Shown in pieces: positions 9,022 through 15,432 of a stretch of 64,000 nt of DNA (position 1 is the first letter of the stretch; every line of letters starts with the position of its first letter). A model generated the notes under the pieces. That model saw only the letters and a program-made list of their open reading frames with translations. It searched no databases and was not told the DNA's origin. The stretch is from Sphingomonas sp. Y38-1Y (lineage in GTDB: Bacteria; Pseudomonadota; Alphaproteobacteria; Sphingomonadales; Sphingomonadaceae), in the NCBI RefSeq assembly GCF_032391395.1, contig NZ_CP135916.1, forward strand, positions 3,317,001 to 3,381,000. The letters are read 5' to 3'. The translations under genes and the position numbers were made by a program.

Positions 9022-9960
9022 CTATCCCTGCACCACCCGCTGATCGATCTCCCCGAACGGCCCGGCGTGCATCCGCACCCGCGTGCCGAAGCGGAGGAAC
9101 CCGGTCGTGGGCTTGCCGTCCGCGATCATCTCGATCGCGCGGCGCTCCGACAGGCAGGTCGATCCGACCTCGGCATGCTCGGGATTGGACACCGTCCCCG
9201 ACCCGATGATCGTCCCCGCCGGAAGGTCGCGTGTCGCCGCGGCATGCGCGACCAGTTCGTGGAAGCCATACGCCATCGCCCGGCCGTTGGGGTGGCCGAA
9301 CCACTCGCCATCGACCTCGACCGTCAGCGGCAGGCAGACGCGGCCGTCGGCCCACGCCTCGCCCAGTTCGTCGGGCGTCACCGCGAACGGCGCGGTGCTG
9401 CACGCGGGCTTGGCCTGTACCCAGCCGAAGCCCGTCTTCATCTCGACCGGCGCGATCGCGCGGAGCGACCAGTCGTTGATGAGGACGACCAGCCGGATGT
9501 GATCGAGCGCCGCGTCTGCCGATATCCCCATCGGCACGTCGCCGGTCACCACGCCGAATTCGCCCTCGAAATCGATCCCGTCCGCCTCGCTCGGCAGCGG
9601 CACGTCGTCGGTGGGGGCGATGAAGCGGTGGCTCATCCCCTGATACATCAACGGCTTGTCGGTCTCGATCGGCGGCAGGTGGAACGCCGTCTGCATGAGG
9701 TCGCCATGCGTCGGGAACGCCGACCCGTCGAGCCACTGCCACGCGCGCGGCAGTGGCGCGGCAAAGTCGTCGGCCGCAACCGTTTCACCCGCCTCCGCCG
9801 CGTCGGCCGCGGCGGCGAGCGCTTCCTGGGCCGCATCCCAGGTATCGAGCGCCGATTGCAGCGTCGGGAAGCCCGTCACCGGCGCGACCCGGCTGCCGTC
9901 GCGGCTGACCGCCACCAGCGTGCCGTCGCGGCCGCCGCGCTTCAATGTCGCGAGCCTCAT
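9022..9960 (-). CDS. Fumarylacetoacetate hydrolase family protein
   Basis: 312 residues from the ATG at 9960, which overlaps the stop of the cyclase gene by four bases. The FAH fold is shown by the metal-ligand motif FEGEFG (Glu132, Glu134), Asp163 in INDWS, a QAKPACSTAPF segment and the C-terminal GSGTVSNPEHAEVGSTCLSE block. Family members hydrolyse C-C bonds (fumarylacetoacetate, acylpyruvates) or decarboxylate/hydrate meta-cleavage products. As the last gene after an extradiol dioxygenase and a C-C hydrolase, it probably acts on a diketo acid or dienoate late in the pathway. The particular reaction is inferred from context only. Confidence 0.9.
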   Translation of the reverse strand: MRLATLKRGGRDGTLVAVSRDGSRVAPVTGFPTLQSALDTWDAAQEALAAAADAAEAGETVAADDFAAPLPRAWQWLDGSAFPTHGDLMQTAFHLPPIETDKPLMYQGMSHRFIAPTDDVPLPSEADGIDFEGEFGVVTGDVPMGISADAALDHIRLVVLINDWSLRAIAPVEMKTGFGWVQAKPACSTAPFAVTPDELGEAWADGRVCLPLTVEVDGEWFGHPNGRAMAYGFHELVAHAAATRDLPAGTIIGSGTVSNPEHAEVGSTCLSERRAIEMIADGKPTTGFLRFGTRVRMHAGPFGEIDQRVVQG

Positions 9961-10745
9961 GCGTCCGCTCCTTCGAAGATCGCGACTGCGCGCGTCCAGC
10001 CTGCCGACCCGCGCTTCACCTTGGCGGGAAAGCACGAGACCATGAAGCCCGAGGGCGGCAGCTGGTCGAGATTGGTGAGCTTCTCCATGTGGCAATAGCC
10101 GATCTCGAGGCCCGCCTTGTGCCCTTCCCAGATCAGCGACGTATCGCCCGTTTCGGCGACGCGCTTCGCCGTCGCGCCGAACGGCGCGTCCCAGCTCCAA
10201 GCATCGGTGCCTGTCACGCGCACGCCCCGCTCGGTCAGATAGAGCGTCGCCTCGCGCCCCATGCCGATCCCCTTGGCCAGGAAGTCGGGCCCGCCCAGCG
10301 CCGCGCCTGCGGCGGTGTTGACGAGCACGATCTCCAGCGGCTTCAGCTCGTGGCCGATCCGCGCGAGTTCCGCCTCGACCTCCGCCGCGGTGACGACATG
10401 GCCGTCGGGCAAATGGCGAAAGTCGAGCTTCACGCCAGGCTGGAAGCACCAGTCGAGCGGCACCTCGTCGATCGTCATCGCCGGCTTTCCGCCGTCCTGC
10501 GTCGGATGATAATGCCATGGCGCGTCGAGATGCGTGCCGTTGTGCGTCGTCAGCGTCAGCGTCTCCGACGCCGCGAACCCCTCGCCGCCGACGAACTGCT
10601 CCGCGGTCACGCCGGGGAAGAAGTTCTGCACTTCCGCCACCGTTTCGGCATGGGTCTGATACTCGATCTTCGGCCGCATGAACGGCGGATCGGTGATGAC
10701 GTCTGGATCGAGCGTGATCGACAAGTCCAGGATCCGCCGCGTCAT
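9957..10745 (-). CDS. Cyclase/kynurenine formamidase-like metal hydrolase
   Basis: 262 residues of the cyclase (PF04199) family. The hallmark motif HNGTHLDAPWHYH at 68-80 supplies the predicted divalent-metal ligands. Relatives include bacterial kynurenine formamidase, isatin hydrolase and polyketide cyclases, which open or close amide and lactone rings. The ATG at 10745 and the stop at 9957 both form four-base ATGA overlaps with the neighbouring genes, so the four genes 12805-9022 are translated as a unit. Opening of a lactone or similar product of ring cleavage is the most economical role, but this is an inference. Confidence 0.87.
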   Translation of the reverse strand: MTRRILDLSITLDPDVITDPPFMRPKIEYQTHAETVAEVQNFFPGVTAEQFVGGEGFAASETLTLTTHNGTHLDAPWHYHPTQDGGKPAMTIDEVPLDWCFQPGVKLDFRHLPDGHVVTAAEVEAELARIGHELKPLEIVLVNTAAGAALGGPDFLAKGIGMGREATLYLTERGVRVTGTDAWSWDAPFGATAKRVAETGDTSLIWEGHKAGLEIGYCHMEKLTNLDQLPPSGFMVSCFPAKVKRGSAGWTRAVAIFEGADA

Positions 10746-11899
10746 GCCGTCTGGCCCCCCAGCGTCTCGGCGAACCAGTCGGCGATATAGTCGCGGCCAT
10801 AGCTCATATTGTCCGCGCCGACATGCTCCACGCCGCCCTCGCGCTTGGTGAAGAGCTTCAATTCGCGGCGCGGCGAATTGACGAGCTGGTCGTAGCAGTC
10901 GTGCGCGTACTGGACGCTGATCTGACGATCCTCGGCGCCGTGCGTGACGAGGAAGGGCACCTTCACGCCGTCCATATGGCCGTTGAGGTTCATCCCCTCC
11001 GCCTTGGCGAGGAAGTCGTCCATGTCGTCGGCGCCGAACGCCCACATCACGTGCGCCCAGTAATGCGGCACGGGGTTCTCGCCCTCGCGCTTCAGCCTTT
11101 TCTGCTGCACCTCGGCCCAATTATGGTTGGCGCCCCAGACCGCGCCGCTCGCGAAGCGCGGCTCATAGGCGACCGCGCGCGGCGCGAAATGACCGCCCAG
11201 CGAAATGCCGGTCATGCCGATGCGCTTGGGGTCGACGTCCGCCTGGCGCTCCAGCCAGTCGACCGCCTTCGACGCCCAGCTTTCGCTGTGCGGATCGACG
11301 GGCAGGTTCTGGAGGCGAAGCGCCTCACCCGACCCGGGCTGATCGACGCACAGGGTCGAGACGCCGCGGCGCGCCAGCGCCTCGGGCAGGCGCGACCAGT
11401 AGAGGAGCTCCTTGCAGCTATCGAGACCATTGCAATAGACGACCACCGGGTGCGGCCCCGGCCCCGCCGCGCGCGTGTAGAGCGCGGGCATGGTGCCGCT
11501 CTCCAGCGGGATTTCGACCCGCTCGCGGTTGATGCGGCCGAGCGCGGTCGACTTGTCGAACGTCTCGCGCGCCTTGCGGTACGTCTCCATCCGCCCCGGA
11601 TGACCGTGGCCCTGCATCCGCTCTGCCGTGAAGAGATATAGCGACGCGCGCTCCAGCTTCTCCGACGCGGAGAAGGCACGGCCTTTCGCCTCGTCCTCGG
11701 CGGCAAGCTCGATCAGCTTGTCGCCCATCGCCGCCCATTGCTTCATGAAGGCGGGGGTGCCGGCATCGCCGCCGCCGGCCGCCGCGTCCTTGATCGGCTG
11801 GCACATGTCGACGATCTCGCCGATGCGCCCGCCGCTCTCCATCGCGATCGCGACGGACAGGTTCCAGATATAGTTCGGAAAGGCTTCGTAGAGCGCCAT
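10742..11899 (-). CDS. Alpha/beta hydrolase of the dihydroxypseudooxynicotine hydrolase type
   Basis: 385 residues. An N-terminal helical cap of about 130 residues is followed by an alpha/beta-hydrolase core with the nucleophile elbow GISLGG (Ser233), an acid in HGAEDRQ (Asp324) and a catalytic His359 in GGVEHVGAD. The large N-terminal cap and spacing match the 2,6-dihydroxypseudooxynicotine hydrolase/FrsA-like family, enzymes that cleave a C-C bond next to a ketone. It follows the extradiol dioxygenase gene with a 3-base gap. It may be the C-C hydrolase acting on the ring-cleavage product or a side-chain-removing enzyme. Which of these applies cannot be told from the sequence. Confidence 0.87.
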   Translation of the reverse strand: MALYEAFPNYIWNLSVAIAMESGGRIGEIVDMCQPIKDAAAGGGDAGTPAFMKQWAAMGDKLIELAAEDEAKGRAFSASEKLERASLYLFTAERMQGHGHPGRMETYRKARETFDKSTALGRINRERVEIPLESGTMPALYTRAAGPGPHPVVVYCNGLDSCKELLYWSRLPEALARRGVSTLCVDQPGSGEALRLQNLPVDPHSESWASKAVDWLERQADVDPKRIGMTGISLGGHFAPRAVAYEPRFASGAVWGANHNWAEVQQKRLKREGENPVPHYWAHVMWAFGADDMDDFLAKAEGMNLNGHMDGVKVPFLVTHGAEDRQISVQYAHDCYDQLVNSPRRELKLFTKREGGVEHVGADNMSYGRDYIADWFAETLGGQTA

Positions 11900-11902
11900 C
11901 GA

Positions 11903-12805
11903 TCAGGCCTCCGCCGCCACGAACAGGCCCTTGTCGGCCTCCGGGTGCGGCATCGTCTGCGGACCGCCGACGCCGATGCCCCACTGGTCCATGACCTGCG
12001 GGCCGGGGACGTGGACCTGATGCTGGTGCGTGTCGAAATCCACGTCCTCCAACTCCGACGTATATTCGACCGCGAAGCCGTTCGGCGTCGTGAAATAGCT
12101 GAACGTGTTGTTGCCCGCGGTGTGGCGACCCGGGCCCCAGCGAAGGTCGGTCCCCTTCTTCTTCAGCCGGTTGATGCCGCGCATCATGTCGTCGACCGTC
12201 AGCATGTCATAGGCGACATGGTTGAGGCACGGCGGCCCCGGCAGGAAGGCGAAGCGGTGATGCGCCGAGTTGCAGCGCAGGAACGCCATGAAGTCGCCCA
12301 GCCAGTCGGACAGGCGGAAGCCCAGCACGTCCTGGAAGAACTGCACCGCCGCCTTGTGGTCGGGCGAGTGGAGGACGATGTGGCTGATCTTCTGCGGCAC
12401 GCCGTCCCAGCGGACCATTTCGCGCGCCGTGCCGCGCTCGACCCCGGCCGACACTTCAAAGGGCAGGCCGTCGGGCGAGAAGAAGCGGAAGCCGTAGCCG
12501 CCGCCCAGCGTCGTCAGCTCGCGCGGTGCGAAGATCACCTTGCAGCCGGCCGCCACGACCTTGTCATGGAGCGCGTCGACATCGGCATCGCTGTCGGCGG
12601 CGAGCGCGATCACGTCGATGCGCTTCTCGTCCGACGCACGCAGGCGAACGACATAGAGCTCGTCATTGCCCTCGGCAGCGAAGTGCCACATGCCGTCCTT
12701 CTCGCCGACTTCCTTCAGGCCCCACACTTCGCGATAGAAAGTGCGCTCGGTCTCGAGGTCGGTGACGCCGTAGCCGACATAGCGGATTTCAGTAACGCGG
12801 CTCAT
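11903..12805 (-). CDS. Extradiol ring-cleavage dioxygenase (VOC type I)
   Basis: 300 residues made of two vicinal-oxygen-chelate modules. The three Fe(II) ligands are visible in the second module: His142 (ISHIVLHSPDH), His196 (LNHVAYDM) and Glu247 (FAVEYTSE). This is the pattern of two-domain type I extradiol enzymes such as 2,3-dihydroxybiphenyl 1,2-dioxygenase and catechol 2,3-dioxygenase, which open a catechol ring beside the diol. It is the first gene of the minus-strand operon and lies divergent from the LysR gene at 12913. It is not related to the LigAB type of dioxygenase used for protocatechuate, so it opens a different catechol. Confidence 0.92.
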   Translation of the reverse strand: MSRVTEIRYVGYGVTDLETERTFYREVWGLKEVGEKDGMWHFAAEGNDELYVVRLRASDEKRIDVIALAADSDADVDALHDKVVAAGCKVIFAPRELTTLGGGYGFRFFSPDGLPFEVSAGVERGTAREMVRWDGVPQKISHIVLHSPDHKAAVQFFQDVLGFRLSDWLGDFMAFLRCNSAHHRFAFLPGPPCLNHVAYDMLTVDDMMRGINRLKKKGTDLRWGPGRHTAGNNTFSYFTTPNGFAVEYTSELEDVDFDTHQHQVHVPGPQVMDQWGIGVGGPQTMPHPEADKGLFVAAEA

Positions 12806-12855
12806 GCTCGCTCTCCCATTCGATCTGATGGCGGCGGGATAGTCGCTTGGCGATC

Positions 12856-12880
12856 GATTGAAAAAATCTTTGTTTCAATC
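12856..12880. promoter_or_regulatory. Inverted repeat, likely LysR operator for the meta-cleavage operon
   Basis: A perfect inverted repeat GATTGAAA-N9-TTTCAATC sits in the 107-base gap between the divergently transcribed dioxygenase and lysR genes. Size, symmetry and position match a LysR-type recognition site. The AT-rich arms stand out in this GC-rich region. Confidence 0.6.
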
Positions 12881-12886
12881 CATCCT

Positions 12887-12903
12887 CATTCACGGCGTGA
12901 ATG
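12887..12903. promoter_or_regulatory. Second palindrome in the lysR 5' region
   Basis: CATTCAC-GGC-GTGAATG is a perfect 7-base-arm palindrome 7 bases downstream of the larger inverted repeat. It overlaps the upstream ATG of the lysR frame and abuts the GGGAGG ribosome-binding site, so it may be an autoregulatory site or an mRNA hairpin at the start of lysR. Confidence 0.4.
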
Positions 12904-12912
12904 GGAGGCAGC

Positions 12913-13809
12913 GTGCGCTTCAAGGGTCTCGATCTCAATCTGCTGGTCGCGCTCGATGCGCTGATCGACGAGCGCAGCGTGTCGCGCGCCGCGGACCGGC
13001 TCAACCTCAGCCAGCCGGCGATGAGCAACGCGCTCACCCGCCTGCGCCGCTTCTTCGCCGACGACCTGCTCGTCGCCCAGGGCAAGCGCATGTATCCCAC
13101 CCCGCTTGCCCAGGCATTGGGACCGCAGGTGCGCGCGGCGCTCGGCACGATGGAGGGGCTGATCGCCGCGTCGCGCCACTTCGAGCCGGCGACGTCGGCG
13201 CGCAGTTTCCGGATCATGGCGTCGGACTATATCGCCACCGCCGTCCTCTTCCCGCTGATCGCGCGGCTGGCGTCGGAGGCGCCCAATGTCCGCGTCGAAC
13301 TACTGCTGCCGAGCGAACGGCGCTTCGAGCTGCTCGAGAGCGGCGGCATCGACCTGCTCATCACGCTTGAGCCCTATCTGACGCCCGAACTCCCGTCCGA
13401 CCCGCTGCTCGAGGATCATTATGTCGTCGTCGGGCGCCGCGGCCATCCCGCGCTCGACGGGCCGCTCAGCACCGAGGCGATGCTCGCCTGGCCGCATGTC
13501 CAGGTCGCGATCGGCGAGGGGCGACTGCCGAGCTTCGGCGACGCGTATTTGGAGCGGCTCGGCCTCACGCGCCGGGTGGCGGCGATCGCGCCGTCGTTTA
13601 CGCCGCTGCCGTGGCTGCTGATCGAGACCGACTGGCTGACGCTCCTTCAGGCGCGCCTTGCCCGCCTGCTCGCCGAGCGGTTCGAGCTCGCGATCGCCGA
13701 GTCGCCGGTCGCGATCCCGCCGCTGGCCGAGATGGCGCAATACCACCTCACCCGCCGGAGCGACCCGGGTCTGCGCTGGCTGATCGAGCGGATCAGGGCG
13801 GCGGGATAG
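12913..13809 (+). CDS. LysR-type regulator, NodD-like, divergent from the dioxygenase operon
   Basis: 298 residues beginning at a GTG: VRFKGLDLNLLVALDALIDE. An in-frame ATG lies 12 bases upstream, but GGGAGG at 12903-12908 is correctly spaced for the GTG, and NodD-family proteins begin exactly with M/V-RFKGLDLNLL, so the GTG is preferred. The winged helix ends near residue 65 (SQPAMSNALTRLRRF) and the effector-binding domain follows. It is the probable activator of the 12805-9022 operon and is a paralogue of the regulator at 8005. Its last 17 bases overlap the convergent 2-hydroxyacid dehydrogenase gene. Confidence 0.9.
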   Translation: MRFKGLDLNLLVALDALIDERSVSRAADRLNLSQPAMSNALTRLRRFFADDLLVAQGKRMYPTPLAQALGPQVRAALGTMEGLIAASRHFEPATSARSFRIMASDYIATAVLFPLIARLASEAPNVRVELLLPSERRFELLESGGIDLLITLEPYLTPELPSDPLLEDHYVVVGRRGHPALDGPLSTEAMLAWPHVQVAIGEGRLPSFGDAYLERLGLTRRVAAIAPSFTPLPWLLIETDWLTLLQARLARLLAERFELAIAESPVAIPPLAEMAQYHLTRRSDPGLRWLIERIRAAG

Positions 13810-14722
13810 GCGTCGGCAGCGGCCGGCCCGCGAGGAACGCGTCGAGATTGTCGAGCACCAGCGCCGCCATCGCCGCGCGCGTCTCTACCGTCGCGCTGGC
13901 GATATGCGGGGTCAGCAGCGTGCGGTTGCTGTCGACCAGCGGTTGCGGGACGTGCGGTTCGTCGGCGAACACGTCGAGCGCGGCGCCGGCGATCTGGCGA
14001 GAGTCGATCGCGGCGACCAGCGCCGCCTCGTCGACCACCGACCCACGGGCGACGTTGACGAGCACGCCGCCGGGGCCGAGCGCCTTCAACACCACCGCGT
14101 CGATCAGATGGCGCGTCTCGGCCGACGCGGACACCGCGACGATCAGCACGTCGCTCGCGGCGGCAAGGCTGGCGGCGTCGGGGTGGAAGGGCAGATCGAC
14201 GTCCTTCTTCGTGCGGCCGGTATAGGCGACGGGCCCGAACACCTTCAGCCGATCGGCGATCGCCCGACCGATCCGGCCCAGTCCAACGATCCCGAACCGG
14301 AGCCCCGTCACCTTGCGCGCGAGCGGCAATTCGCCCTTCGGCCACTGCCCGTCGCGGACGTGCCGGTCCGCGCCGACGAGGTTGCGCTGAAGGCCGATGA
14401 CGAGCCCGACCGCCAAGTCCGCGACGTCGTCGGTCAGCACCCCCGGCGTGTTGGTGACCGTCACGCCCCGCGCCGCGGCGTGCGCGACATCGACCTTGTC
14501 ATAGCCGACGCCGTTGATCGCGATCAGCCTGAGGTTGGGCAGCCGCTCGACCAGTTCGCGCGGCGCCCCGGTCCCGCCGCCGGTGACGATCGCGGTAACG
14601 TCCGCGGCGTGCTCTGCGAGCCAGGCTTCGCTAGGCGTGCGCGCGACTTCGCCTCGGGCGGCGAGCGCGGCTTCGAGGTCGGAGGACATCGGGGCGAGTT
14701 GGAGGATCGTGGGACGGTTCAT
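13793..14722 (-). CDS. D-2-hydroxyacid dehydrogenase (glyoxylate/hydroxypyruvate reductase type)
   Basis: 309 residues. The Rossmann motif GLGRIG is at 147-152, followed by the catalytic set Arg226 (NVARGS), Glu255 (ADEP) and His273 (TPHIAS). The residue after the second beta-strand region (TGRTKK) favours NADP, as in GhrB/HPR2-like enzymes. Two adjacent ATGs occur at 14725 and 14722; GGAGG upstream is only two bases from the first and five from the second, so the second is chosen. It reduces 2-keto acids such as glyoxylate, hydroxypyruvate or a hydroxyphenylpyruvate. The gene stands alone and overlaps the convergent lysR 3' end. Confidence 0.9.
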   Translation of the reverse strand: MNRPTILQLAPMSSDLEAALAARGEVARTPSEAWLAEHAADVTAIVTGGGTGAPRELVERLPNLRLIAINGVGYDKVDVAHAAARGVTVTNTPGVLTDDVADLAVGLVIGLQRNLVGADRHVRDGQWPKGELPLARKVTGLRFGIVGLGRIGRAIADRLKVFGPVAYTGRTKKDVDLPFHPDAASLAAASDVLIVAVSASAETRHLIDAVVLKALGPGGVLVNVARGSVVDEAALVAAIDSRQIAGAALDVFADEPHVPQPLVDSNRTLLTPHIASATVETRAAMAALVLDNLDAFLAGRPLPTPIPPP

Positions 14723-14739
14723 CATCGCCTCCAACACCC

Positions 14740-14821
14740 GTCACCCCGGACTTGATCCGGGATCCCGCTTCTTGTGCGCGGAGTGAAAAAAGCGGGGCCT
14801 ACGATCAAGGCGGGGATCACG
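14740..14821. repeat. Palindromic repeat, family A, one arm degraded
   Basis: The left arm TCACCCCGGACTTGATCCGG is intact and is followed by GATCCCGCTT. The right arm (AGCGGGGCCTACGATCAAGG) is eroded. It is the first of two repeats that fill the 298-base gap between the dehydrogenase and the small membrane protein gene. Confidence 0.8.
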
Positions 14822-14850
14822 AAGGTGAGCGCACATCGCCTTCTAGAGCG

Positions 14851-14928
14851 ACCACCCCGGCGCAGGCCGGGGTCCAGTGTCAAGCAGCACAGCGCCCGCG
14901 GCCGTGGACCCCGGCCTGCGCCGGGGTG
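14851..14928. repeat. Palindromic repeat, family B
   Basis: Perfect 25-base inverted arms (CCACCCCGGCGCAGGCCGGG and five more bases) around a 28-base centre. Each arm is itself a short hairpin (CCCCGGC/GCCGGGG). It lies 90 bases before the gene at 15021. Confidence 0.9.
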
Positions 14929-15020
14929 GTGTCGTGGTGTTGCACGGGCCGCGCCACCGTTGCAGGAACCCGTACCCGCACCGGCCAGTTGTCAGCACCA
15001 ACCGCTTGGAAAGGAACGAC

Positions 15021-15317
15021 ATGGCCACGAATCGACCCAATTTCGCGCTCTATGCCGCGGCCGGCGGCGTGCTGGCGGGCGCCGTCGGCGTCGCCTTGTG
15101 GAGCGGCCTGTCGCGCCGCTCTCCGGCGGACGGCCATGCCGCCCCCGATCTCGCCGCCGACAAGCCGCATCCCGGCCCCGACGACCGCGCGCCCGAACAT
15201 TTCCGCCCCAACCCGACCGCCACCGTCCCGCCCGAGGACCGCGAGGCGCTGCGTCCCGCGACCGGGCGTTCGCCGACGCTGGTGGAGGACCGCGGCGCGG
15301 TGCGCAGCCTGCCCTGA
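15021..15317 (+). CDS. Small single-pass membrane protein, unknown
   Basis: 98 residues, starting MATNRPNFALYAAAGG after a good AAAGGA ribosome-binding site at 15010-15016. Residues 9-28 form one hydrophobic helix. The rest is a hydrophilic, Pro-, Asp- and Arg-rich tail (HPGPDDRAPEHFRPNP) that would lie in the periplasm or the cytoplasm depending on orientation. I recognise no domain. It is isolated between repeats and has no operon partner. Base composition matches its neighbours, so it looks like a resident gene of low conservation. Confidence 0.7.
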   Translation: MATNRPNFALYAAAGGVLAGAVGVALWSGLSRRSPADGHAAPDLAADKPHPGPDDRAPEHFRPNPTATVPPEDREALRPATGRSPTLVEDRGAVRSLP

Positions 15318-15338
15318 TCGCGCGGCAGCGATTGGGGC

Positions 15339-15412
15339 ACGCCCTTCGACAAGCTCAGGGCGAACGGTTGCTTCTACACATCCGTTCGTGCTGAGCTTGT
15401 CGAAGCACGTGC
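15339..15412. repeat. Palindromic repeat, family C
   Basis: Inverted arms built on CCTTCGACAAGCTCAGGGCGAACGG and CCGTTCGTGCTGAGCTTGTC, with about 14 bases between. It lies between the small membrane protein gene and the convergent ferA gene, a typical position for a bidirectional stop. Confidence 0.88.
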
Positions 15413-15432
15413 TCCACGCGCAGACCTGAGTC

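Noticed and set aside
12901..12912. ATG at 12901 as start of the second lysR gene.
   Set aside because: It overlaps a palindrome and lacks a spaced ribosome-binding site; GGGAGG fits the GTG at 12913, where the NodD-family N-terminus begins.
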